From Kribbella sp. NBC_01245 (GTDB taxonomy: Bacteria > Actinomycetota > Actinomycetes > Propionibacteriales > Kribbellaceae): a DNA stretch of 64,000 nt. Below, one piece after another: positions 54,726 through 63,279 of this stretch (position 1 is its first letter; each line of letters opens with the position of its first letter). Under the pieces are notes generated by a model. The model ran no database searches, had not been told where the DNA came from, and was given only the letters and a program-made list of their open reading frames with translations. The position numbers and the translations under genes are program-made. Where the stretch lies: NCBI RefSeq assembly GCF_036226525.1, contig NZ_CP108487.1:7068001-7132000 (forward strand), in the 5' to 3' direction.

Positions 54726-56537
54726 CTAGCGGCCATCCTTGCTTTGCGTTGGTACGGCCTGGTCTAGCAGGCCAAGAAAGGAGCGGTTGACCAGAGCCGC
54801 GTCAGCCGGACCTATCGGGTGATGGCCCTGCATGAGCGCATGCCCGTACAGGCCTTCTATGCCGAGTTTGACCAGCCCGGGATCGCCGAGGGAGGCCAAG
54901 CGCCGTACAAGCGCGCTGCGGTGATTGAGCACCAGCTGCGGCTTACTAGTCTCACGAGTATCCAGAGCGTCCAGTACTTCGGACCAGAGCGCGTCGGCCC
55001 TTTCCCGGGTACTGCGCAGCTCACTGGCGAACTGGGCCGAGCGGTCGACCAGGAAGAGCGCGGGCAGACTCGCCGGCTCGAAGGCGCGTACGACGACCTC
55101 GCAGCCGACCGCGTCCAGGGTCTGCTGGGCCAGCCGGACGAACGCCCGCAGCGCCAGCTCGGTCGACGGGTCGAGCGTGTCGAAGCTGGTCGCGAGTTCG
55201 CTCGGGTCGAACCGCCGGGTCTCGGCGCCCTCGATCACCTGCGGCAGTCGCTCGATCAGCTCGGTGTCGTACGTATAGCCCGCGTTCACGACCGGGATCT
55301 GCTGAGCCGCCGCGACCGCTGCGAGCTGGCGGAACTCCTCGACGCTCGTCGCGTACCGGATCTCGCCGTACCGCTCGAGGATCTCGGCGGCGGTCATCCG
55401 GCCGAGGTTCGTCTCGAACTGGATCCAGCGGTGCACCAGCCGGAGCATCTCGTCGTCGTGCAGCGCGAGCGCCTTCACCCCGAGGTGGTGGATGGCGAGG
55501 AACTTGTCGAGCCGCTCCGGATCGGTCGTCCCGAGCCGGACCAGCCAGCCGCGCAACTGGGTGCCGAGGGCCTCCCGGGTGGACTCGAGGTGACCGTCGT
55601 CGAAGAGCGCCTCGCGGCTCGCCGTCGGCCGGAGCTCGGAGGTGTCGACCACGCAGCGGACGAAGAACGCCCAGTCCGGCAGCAGCCCCTCGACGCTCTC
55701 CGCCAGCAGCATGCGCTTGAGGTAGACCCGATGCGTGGCGCGCTCGGTGGGATTCGCGGGATACGGCAGCACGAACGCGACGCCGGTCAGCCCCGCCTCG
55801 GGACTGCTCAGCCGGATCACGTCGAACGGCGTGAAGCCGAGCCGGTCCTGCGCGTAGCCGACCAGCTCGGCCTTTTGCCCGGGGCCGGTGCCGTCCCAAG
55901 GCGCGCGGCCGTCGGTGACGAGCTCACCGTCGACGCGGATCTCGACCGGCAGCAACGAGCCGAACAGCCGGATCAGCTCGACGACCGTGGCCGTCTTGAA
56001 CCACTGCTCCGCACCCCGTCGCGCGGTCAGGGTCACGGTGGTGCCCTGGGCGTCGGCGGTCTTTTCTGGGGATTCGACGGTGTAGCGGCCGTCAGCGGTG
56101 CCGGTCCAGCGGGTCGTCTCGCCGCCTTCGCAGCGGGTCAGCACGGTGATCCGGTCCGACACCATGAACGCCGACAGCAGGCCGATCCCGAACTGGCCGA
56201 GGAATTCGTCGCGCTGGAAGCCGATCTCGTCCCGCTTGGAACTCCGCCCGATCGTGGCGAGCAGATCCCGCACCTCGTCCGGCCGCAGCCCGATCCCGGT
56301 GTCGCTGATGCTCAACTCGTCCGGCCCGGTCCGTACGTCGATCCGGCCGGGTGCCTCGGGATCCTTGGCGCGGCGGGCGGTGATCGCGTCGACCGCGTTC
56401 TGCAGCAGCTCGCGCAGGTAGACGCGTGGGCTGCTGTAGAGGTGGTTGCTGAGCAGATCGACGATCCCGCGCAGATCAACCTGAAAGTTCTCCGCCCGGG
56501 CCACATCGCTCTCGGATCGGAAGCCTTCCGCGGTCAC
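54726..56537 (-). CDS. HSP90-family chaperone (HtpG-like)
   Basis: The 603-residue protein has the Bergerat ATP fold of HSP90: YLRELLQNAVDA (N47, D50), ISDTGIGL (D79) and GQFGIGLLSAF (114-124). A middle domain follows; the C-terminal dimerisation region is less clear. It differs from classical HtpG in lacking the FMRELISNASDA wording and in having a divergent middle domain. It starts at a GTG. Its stop is directly followed by the TPR-like gene. Confidence 0.9.
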   Translation of the reverse strand: MTAEGFRSESDVARAENFQVDLRGIVDLLSNHLYSSPRVYLRELLQNAVDAITARRAKDPEAPGRIDVRTGPDELSISDTGIGLRPDEVRDLLATIGRSSKRDEIGFQRDEFLGQFGIGLLSAFMVSDRITVLTRCEGGETTRWTGTADGRYTVESPEKTADAQGTTVTLTARRGAEQWFKTATVVELIRLFGSLLPVEIRVDGELVTDGRAPWDGTGPGQKAELVGYAQDRLGFTPFDVIRLSSPEAGLTGVAFVLPYPANPTERATHRVYLKRMLLAESVEGLLPDWAFFVRCVVDTSELRPTASREALFDDGHLESTREALGTQLRGWLVRLGTTDPERLDKFLAIHHLGVKALALHDDEMLRLVHRWIQFETNLGRMTAAEILERYGEIRYATSVEEFRQLAAVAAAQQIPVVNAGYTYDTELIERLPQVIEGAETRRFDPSELATSFDTLDPSTELALRAFVRLAQQTLDAVGCEVVVRAFEPASLPALFLVDRSAQFASELRSTRERADALWSEVLDALDTRETSKPQLVLNHRSALVRRLASLGDPGLVKLGIEGLYGHALMQGHHPIGPADAALVNRSFLGLLDQAVPTQSKDGR

Positions 56538-56623
56538 CCGTCACCCATCCTTGTGTGCCCTACCCCGGCAGGCGCCGGTGCGACCGAACGCTACGCCATC
56601 CCCGGTCTTCCGCCCGGCTGCAT

Positions 56624-56680
56624 CCTTTCTTTGCCGCGAGTGGTCACATCTGGTCCGCTCTGGTCCGCGCGGCAAGAAAG
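56624..56680 (-). terminator. Imperfect hairpin after the cupin gene
   Basis: CCTTTCTTTGCCGCG and CGCGGCAAGAAAGG pair (one bulge) across a 28-base loop, between the cupin stop (56693) and the HSP90-like start (56537), both on the minus strand. Confidence 0.6.
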
Positions 56681-56692
56681 GGCAGCGGGTGA

Positions 56693-57052
56693 TCAGGCGC
56701 TCGGGCCCAGGGGCTGACCGCCGGCCGGTGCGGCACCTGGGGCGGCTCCTGGGGCGGGCTCCTTCAGCTCCACGAAGATCGTGTGGGTGGGGCTGTCGCC
56801 GATGTTCTCGCCGTAATGCTCCTGGGCGTCGAGCCAGCGGGCCTCCCCGGCCTGCAGTTCGACCTCGACCTCGCGGCCGCCGACGCCGAGCTTCCGGCGG
56901 AACGAACTGAGCGTGTACATGACGCTGTCCGGGTGCTGATGGGGCTGGGTGCGATGACCGGGCTGGTCGCGATATTCCAGCACCCGCACCCGGTCATTCT
57001 CGAAGATCACCCTGTAGGCGTCGGGATTGGTCACCACCGGATCCAGGTCCAT
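56693..57052 (-). CDS. Cupin-fold protein
   Basis: The 119-residue protein has the cupin pattern QPGHRTQPHQHPDSVMYTLS with metal-type His residues and a second motif GEARWLDAQEHYGENIG. It resembles the small cytoplasmic cupins related to quercetinase-like proteins. The ATG at 57052 is preferred; the open frame extends upstream without a recognisable conserved region. The C-terminus is Ala/Pro-rich and probably disordered. Confidence 0.78.
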   Translation of the reverse strand: MDLDPVVTNPDAYRVIFENDRVRVLEYRDQPGHRTQPHQHPDSVMYTLSSFRRKLGVGGREVEVELQAGEARWLDAQEHYGENIGDSPTHTIFVELKEPAPGAAPGAAPAGGQPLGPSA

Positions 57053-57189
57053 CCCGGCAACGTAACACCCAGCCGACCTCGTGGCCTGGGTGGAACACAC
57101 GGCGTCAGGCATGGATGTATCGGCTGACGGTGGCTACCTTGTAACTGTCTGCGAGTGCCATTGTGCGTGCTCAAGGAGGGGGAAACGCA

Positions 57190-58146
57190 ATGAGGGTGGG
57201 GACCTTTAATCTCAACAACCTCTTCGACCGGTGGAATTTCGCCGGGGCGCTGGAGGTGCTGGAGTCGGGTACGGCGACCGTGCCCGCGACGTACACGTTC
57301 GACGACGAGCACCGGCGACGGCTGCAACTCGATGCCCGCGGCAAGCTTTTGGTGGCCAAACCGCCCGCGGACACGTTGCGCGTCGCCGAGCGGCTGCTCG
57401 AACCCGATATCGACGTCTGGGTCGTGCAGGAGGTGGAGAACGCCGACACGCTGCGCCAGTTCAACCGGGACCATCTCGGCAACACCTATCCGCACGTGAT
57501 GGTGATCGACGGCAACGACTCGACCCGGTTCATCGATATCGGCGTGCTCTCGCGCCGGCCGCTCGGCGGGATGACGAGCTGGCAGCGCGCGTTCCATCCG
57601 GACGAGCCGACGCGGCCGGTGTTCTCCCGGGATCTGGTCGAGTTCGAGATCCTCGACGACCGCGGCCGGAAGGCGGTGACCGTCTTCGGCACGCACCTGA
57701 AGTCGAAGTTCGTCGACTTCACCGCGCGTGATCCCGAGGCGGAGCGGGCCGCGGCCGACCGGTTGCGCCGCCTGCAGGCCGAGACGATCGCCCGCATCAT
57801 CGCCAGCCGGACGAGTACCCGGCAGAAGTTCCTGTTGTGCGGCGACATGAACGACACGATCGACTCGCCTCAGCTCGCGGCGTTCGCCGAGCTGGGTCTG
57901 GTCGACGCCCTCGCCAATCCGGTCGAGGTGGGCACGGTCAAGACCAAGGTCGAGCTGCCGGCCAACCCGGCCTGGACGTCGACGTTCAAGGCCTCGGGGC
58001 AGCCGCGCGCCTTCGACCTGATCGACCAGATCTGGCTCAGCCCGGCCCTGGTGCCGAAGCTCGCCGGTGCGTTCATCGGCCGCCGCCGCAAACTGGCGCG
58101 CGACGGCACGGACCACGACCCGGCCTGGGTCTCCTTGGACCTCTAG
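57190..58146 (+). CDS. Endonuclease/exonuclease/phosphatase-family protein
   Basis: The 318-residue protein has the EEP fold: VGTFNLNNLFD, the catalytic Glu in VVQEVENAD, LLCGDMNDTID and LIDQIWLS near the end. The ATG at 57190 is preceded by AAGGAGGGGGAAA. No signal peptide is seen. The substrate could be DNA or a phosphodiester; family members are diverse. Its TAG stop shares a CTAG palindrome with the stop of the convergent TetR gene. Confidence 0.85.
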   Translation: MRVGTFNLNNLFDRWNFAGALEVLESGTATVPATYTFDDEHRRRLQLDARGKLLVAKPPADTLRVAERLLEPDIDVWVVQEVENADTLRQFNRDHLGNTYPHVMVIDGNDSTRFIDIGVLSRRPLGGMTSWQRAFHPDEPTRPVFSRDLVEFEILDDRGRKAVTVFGTHLKSKFVDFTARDPEAERAAADRLRRLQAETIARIIASRTSTRQKFLLCGDMNDTIDSPQLAAFAELGLVDALANPVEVGTVKTKVELPANPAWTSTFKASGQPRAFDLIDQIWLSPALVPKLAGAFIGRRRKLARDGTDHDPAWVSLDL

Positions 58147-58943
58147 GTTTTCGGCGGCTTGGGGATCAGGGCGTTGATGCCGTCGAGCAGGCGGTCGAGG
58201 CCGAAGCGGTACGAGTGCGCGGCGGCCTCGGCCGTGTTCCGGTTGAACCCGCCCGCGTGCCAGATCGCGGTCATGGCGGGATAACGCTCGACGTCGAAGT
58301 ACGTCTCCCAGAGGTCGTTCCGCTCACCCCACCAGGCGTCGTTGCTCTGCCCGGTACGCCGCTCGATCCGCGCGCTGTCGGCCTGAATACCCGCGGCTCC
58401 TTCGACGTACGTCGAGATCGCGAGCGCTGCCGAGTCGACCTGGACCGGCTCGAGCCCGATGCCGGACAGGGCCGCGAGCAGGAACTCCCGTGCGTCGAGC
58501 ATTCCCGGGCCGATCGGCGGCCGAATGAACGAGACCTCGCACAACCAGTCATGCCGCCCGAACATCGCCAGCGTCTGAGCGGCGTACAACTCGACCTTAT
58601 CCCGCCAGCTCTCGGGTAGCTCCGGGCCGGATCGGGGGAGCTCGCGCTCCAGGTAGACCTGGTCGATCATCAGGTCCAGCAGCTCGTCCTTCGACGGGAC
58701 GTAGGTGTAGAGCGTCATCGTGCCAACGCCGAGCGCTTTCGCCACCCGGCCCATCGACATCGTCGCCAGGCCCTCGCTATCGGCGAGCTCGATCGCGGCC
58801 GAGATCACCGCGTCCAGGGTCAGCGTCGGCCGCCGCCCGAGCGCGGGCTTGCCGTCGGCCGGCCGCGCGGCGGGCCGGTGGTGCCGCCAGAGCTTCGCGA
58901 GAACCCGCGCGGGCTGGCTGCCGCCACTGTGCTCGACCGTCAT
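58143..58943 (-). CDS. TetR-family transcriptional regulator
   Basis: The 266-residue regulator has an N-terminal Pro/Arg-rich extension, then the TetR helix-turn-helix (VISAAIELADSEGLATMSMGRVAKALGVGTMTLYTYVPSKDELLDLM in outline) and a ligand-binding region of the TetR_C type (with ARFREFLLAALS-like helices). The ATG at 58943 is preferred. It is divergent from the NmrA-like oxidoreductase, with a perfect palindromic operator between them. Confidence 0.87.
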   Translation of the reverse strand: MTVEHSGGSQPARVLAKLWRHHRPAARPADGKPALGRRPTLTLDAVISAAIELADSEGLATMSMGRVAKALGVGTMTLYTYVPSKDELLDLMIDQVYLERELPRSGPELPESWRDKVELYAAQTLAMFGRHDWLCEVSFIRPPIGPGMLDAREFLLAALSGIGLEPVQVDSAALAISTYVEGAAGIQADSARIERRTGQSNDAWWGERNDLWETYFDVERYPAMTAIWHAGGFNRNTAEAAAHSYRFGLDRLLDGINALIPKPPKT

Positions 58944-59010
58944 CGTTCCTGCTGGCTCCCGCTTCGGCGCTGGCTCACTTGTCGGGTCAGATCCTAAGCC
59001 CCTGCGGGAG

Positions 59011-59031
59011 TTATCGTATGCGGTACGATAA
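59011..59031. promoter_or_regulatory. TetR operator between the divergent genes
   Basis: TTATCGTA-TGCGG-TACGATAA is a perfect 8+5+8 palindrome. GATAAT (59027-59032), overlapping its right half, is a likely -10 box for the NmrA-like gene, so TetR binding would block it. The TetR gene lies 68 bases to the left. Confidence 0.75.
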
Positions 59032-59094
59032 TTCTGCTCGTGGTGCCCTCGGCCCGGTGCCGGTGGGACTGAGGCGACGGATGAGGAGCTTGGT

Positions 59095-59931
59095 GTGGGC
59101 AAGATCTTGGTGACCGGCGCGACCGGCAGTGTCGGGCGGCTCTTGGTGGACGAATTGGTCGCGGCGGGGGAGCGGCCGCGAGCCCTGACGGTGAACCCGG
59201 CGAAGGCGAACCTGCCTGCCGAAGTCGAGGTGGCGAAGGGATATCTCGGCAAACCGCAGACCCTGCCGGCGGCACTGGAACGGATCGACACGGTCTACCT
59301 GGCGCCGCTGCCGGCGACGGTGGTGGAGTTCGCGAAGCTCGCCAAGGAGGCGGGCGTTCGGCGGGTGGTGACGTTGTCGGGAGAGCCCGCGGACTATGAG
59401 GCGCAGGGCGATCCGTCGCAGTGGCACTACTACGCGATCGAGAAGGCCATTGAGGAAGCCGGGTTCGAGTGGACTCACCTGCGGCCTGGCCAGTTCATGA
59501 ACAACACGCTCGACTGGGCCGACCAGATCCGCACCACCGGTACCGTCCGGGCGCCGTATCCCGGCGCGGTGCAGACGCCGATCGACCTCGGCGATATCGC
59601 GGCGGTCGCGAGCGTCGTACTGCGTGATGACGCCTTCAATGGCCGGAAGTTGCTGATGAGCGGGCCGGAAGCGATCACTCCGCCGGAGCAGGTGGCGGCG
59701 ATTGGTTCGGCTCTTGGTCGGGACCTCGCTTTCGTAGAGCTGACGCATGAGCAGGCGCTGGCGGAGTGGAGCCAGCACATGCCGCCCGGTGTCGCCGAGT
59801 GGCTGCTCGACGGCTTCCGGATGATGAGCGAATACAAGTCCGAACCGGTCTCAACCGTGCCCGACCTCCTCGGCCGCCCCGCCCTCCGCTACGCCGACTG
59901 GGCCATCCGCAACGCCGCCGCCTTCCGCTAG
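59095..59931 (+). CDS. NAD(P)-binding NmrA-like oxidoreductase
   Basis: The 278-residue atypical short-chain dehydrogenase has the nucleotide motif ILVTGATGSVGRLLV at the N-terminus and an NmrA-like pattern HLRPGQFMNNTLDW. The active-site YxxxK of classical SDRs is not in its usual form (HYYAIEKAIEEAG gives Y-x3-K). The start is GTG with GAGGAGC upstream. It is regulated by the divergent TetR. Confidence 0.87.
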   Translation: MGKILVTGATGSVGRLLVDELVAAGERPRALTVNPAKANLPAEVEVAKGYLGKPQTLPAALERIDTVYLAPLPATVVEFAKLAKEAGVRRVVTLSGEPADYEAQGDPSQWHYYAIEKAIEEAGFEWTHLRPGQFMNNTLDWADQIRTTGTVRAPYPGAVQTPIDLGDIAAVASVVLRDDAFNGRKLLMSGPEAITPPEQVAAIGSALGRDLAFVELTHEQALAEWSQHMPPGVAEWLLDGFRMMSEYKSEPVSTVPDLLGRPALRYADWAIRNAAAFR

Positions 59932-59961
59932 ACCGGGTGGGTGGGCCCGTTTGCGATCAGC

Positions 59962-59977
59962 CCGAACATGTGTTCGA
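59962..59977 (+). promoter_or_regulatory. LexA/SOS box of the radical SAM gene
   Basis: CCGAACATGTGTTCGA matches TCGAAC-N4-GTTCGA at 11 of 12 defined positions. It ends 8 bases before the ATG at 59986, where bound LexA would block transcription. It is in the same position as expected for DNA-damage control of Rv2578c-type genes. Confidence 0.7.
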
Positions 59978-59985
59978 ATGATGGC

Positions 59986-61074
59986 ATGAGGTGGGCGGGA
60001 CAGCAAATCGACGTGGACCAGCCTGGGGCGTTGCCCGGGATGGCGTCGATCGCTGGGCTGGTGCGCTCGGTGACGACGCCGGAGTTCCGGGGCATCACCT
60101 TTCATGAGGTGCTGGCCAAGTCCGCGCTGAACAAGGTGCCGGGGCAGAGTCGGTTGCCGTTTGATTGGACTGTGAATCCCTACCGGGGCTGCAGTCATGC
60201 CTGCCGGTATTGCTTCGCCCGGCCCAGCCATCGCTACCTGGAGCTCGATCCGGGTGCCGACTTCGACCAGCAGATCGTCGTCAAGACGAATGTGGCCGAC
60301 GTGTTGCGCCGTGAGTTGGCCAGACCTTCCTGGGGGCATGAGCAGGTCGCCCTCGGGACCAACACCGATCCGTATCAGCGGGCCGAGGGCCGGTATCGCC
60401 TGATGCCCGGCATCATCCAGGCGCTGGCGGAGTCGGGCACGCCGCTGTCGGTGCTGACCAAGGGCACGCTGGTCCGGCGCGACCTGGAGCTGTTGTCGTC
60501 GGCGGCCGAGCAGGTGCCGGTTGGGCTGGGCGTTTCCCTCGCCTTCGCGGCGGACGAGCTGCGCCGCGAGGTCGATCCGGGCGCGCCTTCGGTGCGGGCG
60601 CGACTCGATGTGATCCGGGAGATCCGTGCGGCCGGTCTGCCCTGCGGGGTGATGGTGGCGCCGGTGCTGCCCTGGCTGACCGATTCGGCCGAGCATCTCG
60701 ACGCGCTGTTCGGCGAGCTGGCCGACGCCGGCGCGACCGGTGCCACGGTCGTCATCCTCTACCTGAGACCCGGGACTCGCGAGTGGTTCATGCAATGGCT
60801 CGGGGAGGTCCACCCCGAGCTGGTCAAGCGCTACGAGCAGCTGTATTCGCGTGGTGCCTATGTGCCCGAGAGCTATAAGCGAGCCTTCGGGGAGAAGGTC
60901 GCGCCACTGCTGCGAAAACACGGTTTCGATCAGGCCTCGCGCCATCGCGGCGATCGGCCGCATCCCGTCCGCGGGCGCTACCCGGGGCTGCCGCGAACGC
61001 ATCGGCATCCCGAGCCGTCCGTGCAGCCCGCGGTGACCCATCCACCGATCCCTGAACAGGAGGCTCTCTTCTGA
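59986..61074 (+). CDS. Rv2578c-family radical SAM protein
   Basis: The 362-residue radical SAM protein starts MRWAGQQID and has the cluster motif C69, C73, C76 in GCSHACRYC, followed by ARPSHRYLEL, as in the Rv2578c/spore photoproduct lyase-like group. It has no known substrate. The ATG at 59986 lies just after the LexA-like box, which suggests SOS-controlled expression and a role in DNA repair or tolerance; that is inference from the promoter. Confidence 0.88.
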   Translation: MRWAGQQIDVDQPGALPGMASIAGLVRSVTTPEFRGITFHEVLAKSALNKVPGQSRLPFDWTVNPYRGCSHACRYCFARPSHRYLELDPGADFDQQIVVKTNVADVLRRELARPSWGHEQVALGTNTDPYQRAEGRYRLMPGIIQALAESGTPLSVLTKGTLVRRDLELLSSAAEQVPVGLGVSLAFAADELRREVDPGAPSVRARLDVIREIRAAGLPCGVMVAPVLPWLTDSAEHLDALFGELADAGATGATVVILYLRPGTREWFMQWLGEVHPELVKRYEQLYSRGAYVPESYKRAFGEKVAPLLRKHGFDQASRHRGDRPHPVRGRYPGLPRTHRHPEPSVQPAVTHPPIPEQEALF

Positions 61075-61168
61075 TATCTCACATACCTGCGGTTCAGCGG
61101 TCGGCCTGGGGAGCCGGTCAGTCAGGCGGGCGGCTGTCGTTTTGCCTTGGTTGTTTAGGGTTGACCTG

Positions 61169-61840
61169 GTGATCAAGACGGAGCTCGACATCGCTGCCAG
61201 TCATATCGTGTGGGACTGGAATGGGACCCTGCTCAACGACAACGCCGCGGTGCTTGTCGCCGTCAACGATGTCTGCGCGGGATTCGGCCGTGCCGCGCTG
61301 ACGCTGGACGAATGGCGCGGGGCCTACACGCGCCCGATGCTCAAGGCCTACGAGCGGGTCCTCGCCCGGACGGTGAGTGCGGAGGAGTGGGCGGAGATCG
61401 ATCGGCTTTACCACCAGCGCTACGACGAGCAGTTCAGTACGTGTGTGCTCGCCGACGGCGTCCCCGACCTGCTCAAGGTCTGGCATGCGTCCGGGCGTAC
61501 GCAATCGCTGCTGTCCATGTGGTTCCACGCGCAGCTTGTGCCGGCAATCGCCGACTTCGGTCTCAGTGACCTGTTCCAGCGGATCGACGGCCTGCGTACC
61601 GAGGTGGGCGGCGACTCCAAAACCGAACACCTCGCACACCACGTAGAAGCCCAAGGCCTCGACCCCGCGACCGTCGTACTCGTTGGTGATGTCGTGGACG
61701 ACGCTCTAGCCGCCGCTGAGGTCGGCACGGCCTGCATCCTGGTCACCACCGGCGTAATGACCCGCGCAGCCCTCGAGTCCACCGGCGCCCCCGTTGTCGA
61801 CTCCATCGCCGCCGCCCTCGACCTAATCCCCACCCGCTAG
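61169..61840 (+). CDS. HAD-superfamily hydrolase with DWN motif
   Basis: The 223-residue protein has motif I in VWDWNGTLLND. Here the second Asp of the canonical DxD is Asn, a variant seen in a group of actinobacterial HAD proteins. A cap domain (45-115), the GDSKTEHL Lys region and GDVVDDALAA motif IV follow. The GTG at 61169 is preferred, but an ATG-like extension is open upstream. The loss of the second Asp may weaken phosphatase activity. Confidence 0.82.
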   Translation: MIKTELDIAASHIVWDWNGTLLNDNAAVLVAVNDVCAGFGRAALTLDEWRGAYTRPMLKAYERVLARTVSAEEWAEIDRLYHQRYDEQFSTCVLADGVPDLLKVWHASGRTQSLLSMWFHAQLVPAIADFGLSDLFQRIDGLRTEVGGDSKTEHLAHHVEAQGLDPATVVLVGDVVDDALAAAEVGTACILVTTGVMTRAALESTGAPVVDSIAAALDLIPTR

Positions 61841-61892
61841 CCTCCCTGCCCGAGCTTTCGGACGCGAGACGTGACCTCTCGCCGAGAAGGGC

Positions 61893-62058
61893 TAGTGTCC
61901 TGCGCCGGAAGTTCTTCGGTGCTTTCGGTGCCCAGGCACGCACCTCACGGCACTGGCGAATCGTCCACGATGCTGGGCATCGAGGACGCTCCGCCAGCAC
62001 CGCGATGCACGCACCTGAACACCGAAATCACTCGAACAACTTCCGGCGCAGGACACTA
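61893..62058. mobile_element. MITE-like element with IS630-type ends
   Basis: Two terminal inverted repeats beginning CTAGTGTCCTGCGCCGGAAG are separated by about 120 bases without a gene. The match continues imperfectly for about 45 bases at each end (TTCGG...TTTCGGTG...CAGG). TA flanks both ends, as expected for the TA target of IS630/Tc1 elements. It encodes no transposase and would need one in trans. Confidence 0.7.
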
Positions 62059-62823
62059 GAGGGTGGTGAGGATTTGGGGGCCGGTGGGGGTGATGGCGAT
62101 GGTGTGTTCAGCGTGGGCGCCGCGGGTGCCGTCGGCGGAGCGGAGGGTCCAGCCGTCGTCGTCGATGACGTAGACGCTGGTGGCGCCGTGCCAGAACCAG
62201 GGTTCGATGGCGATGACGTGGCCGGGGCGAAGGCGGAGGCCGCGGCCGGGTTGGCCGCTGTTCGGGACGTGGGGGTCCTCGTGCATGGTGCGGCCGATGC
62301 CGTGGCCGCCGAAGTCGAGGTTGGTGCCGAGGCCGGCGGCGCGGCCGATCTTCGCGATGGCGTGGCCGATATCGCCGAGGCGGGCGCCGGGCTGGGCGGC
62401 GGCGATTCCGGCGGCGAGGGCGCGCTCGGTGGTGGCGATCAGCTCGAGGTCTTCGATCCGGGGTGTGCCGATGACGAAGCTGACGGCCGCATCGCCTGAC
62501 CAGCCGTGCAGGGTGGCGCCGCAGTCGACATTCAGCAGGTCGCCGTCGGCCAGCGGTACGTCGTTCGGCAGACCGTGCAGGACGCCGTCGTTCACCGAGG
62601 TGCAGATGACGCCGCGGAACGGTGATCCGGCGAAGCCCGGCTGGTAGCCGTCGAACGGCGAGGTGGCGCCGGCCGCGGCGAGGACCTCGCGGGCGATGGC
62701 GTCCAGCTCGCGGGTGGTGACGCCGACAGCGGCCTCTTTGCGTACGGCGGCCAAGGCCTCCGCGACGATTCGCCCCGCGGCGCGCATGCGCTCGATCTCG
62801 TCGGGCGTCTTCAGCTCGACCAT
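62056..62823 (-). CDS. map: Methionine aminopeptidase, type I
   Basis: The 255-residue enzyme removes the initiator Met from nascent proteins. The metal ligands are in LLNVDCGA (Asp), AAVSFV (second Asp), the His of GHGIGRTMHE and the Glu residues in AIEPW and AHAEHTI. Its stop codon TAG lies in the CTAG of the neighbouring MITE-like end. It is divergent from an XRE regulator with a 49-base gap. Confidence 0.94.
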   Translation of the reverse strand: MVELKTPDEIERMRAAGRIVAEALAAVRKEAAVGVTTRELDAIAREVLAAAGATSPFDGYQPGFAGSPFRGVICTSVNDGVLHGLPNDVPLADGDLLNVDCGATLHGWSGDAAVSFVIGTPRIEDLELIATTERALAAGIAAAQPGARLGDIGHAIAKIGRAAGLGTNLDFGGHGIGRTMHEDPHVPNSGQPGRGLRLRPGHVIAIEPWFWHGATSVYVIDDDGWTLRSADGTRGAHAEHTIAITPTGPQILTTL

Positions 62824-62850
62824 GACTCTCCCTGAACTAGCGTGATAGTT

Positions 62851-62866
62851 ATACCGGTATTAGTAT
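62851..62866 (+). promoter_or_regulatory. Palindrome and -10 box in the map-xre divergent promoter
   Basis: ATACCGGTAT (62851-62860) is a perfect palindrome, followed by TAGTAT as a -10 box 6 bases before the xre ATG (leaderless start). Both genes could be controlled by the XRE protein binding here. Confidence 0.55.
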
Positions 62867-62872
62867 CATGGC

Positions 62873-63157
62873 ATGGTCAGACCTCCTTTGAGCAGCTGGG
62901 ACCGCGAGCGCGGCCGTCAGCTCGGCCGGTTGCTGCGCGAGGCCCGCGGTGATCGCAGCATGGTCGAGGTCGCGGCCGAGTGCGGCGTATCGGTCGACGC
63001 GTTGCGCAAGATCGAGACCGGCCGGGTGCCGACGCCGGCCTTGTTCACCGTTGCGGCCGTCGCCGCGACCCTGGATATCTCACTCGATGACCTGGTCGCC
63101 GCCTGCCACGGCGACGACCTGGAGCCCAGTTGGCAAGAGCCCCGCAAAGCCGTCTGA
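62873..63157 (+). CDS. XRE-family transcriptional regulator
   Basis: The 94-residue protein has a helix-turn-helix of the Cro/CI type (LGRLLREARGDRSMVEVAAECGVSVDALRKIETGRVPTPALFTVAAVAATLDISLDDLV in outline) and little else. It is divergent from map, and the intervening palindrome suggests autoregulation and control of map. The pairing of an XRE gene with a second map-type gene recurs in actinobacteria. Confidence 0.88.
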   Translation: MVRPPLSSWDRERGRQLGRLLREARGDRSMVEVAAECGVSVDALRKIETGRVPTPALFTVAAVAATLDISLDDLVAACHGDDLEPSWQEPRKAV

Positions 63158-63279
63158 TCGCCGGCGGACGGGTTCCTGTTACCGAACCCTGATCAACGGC
63201 TGCCAAACTTTCGCCGGAATGGCGGCGTCTCCCCATCAGGGGCCGTCCGGGCTCGCCGGATGCCATTGCGAGGAGCGCC

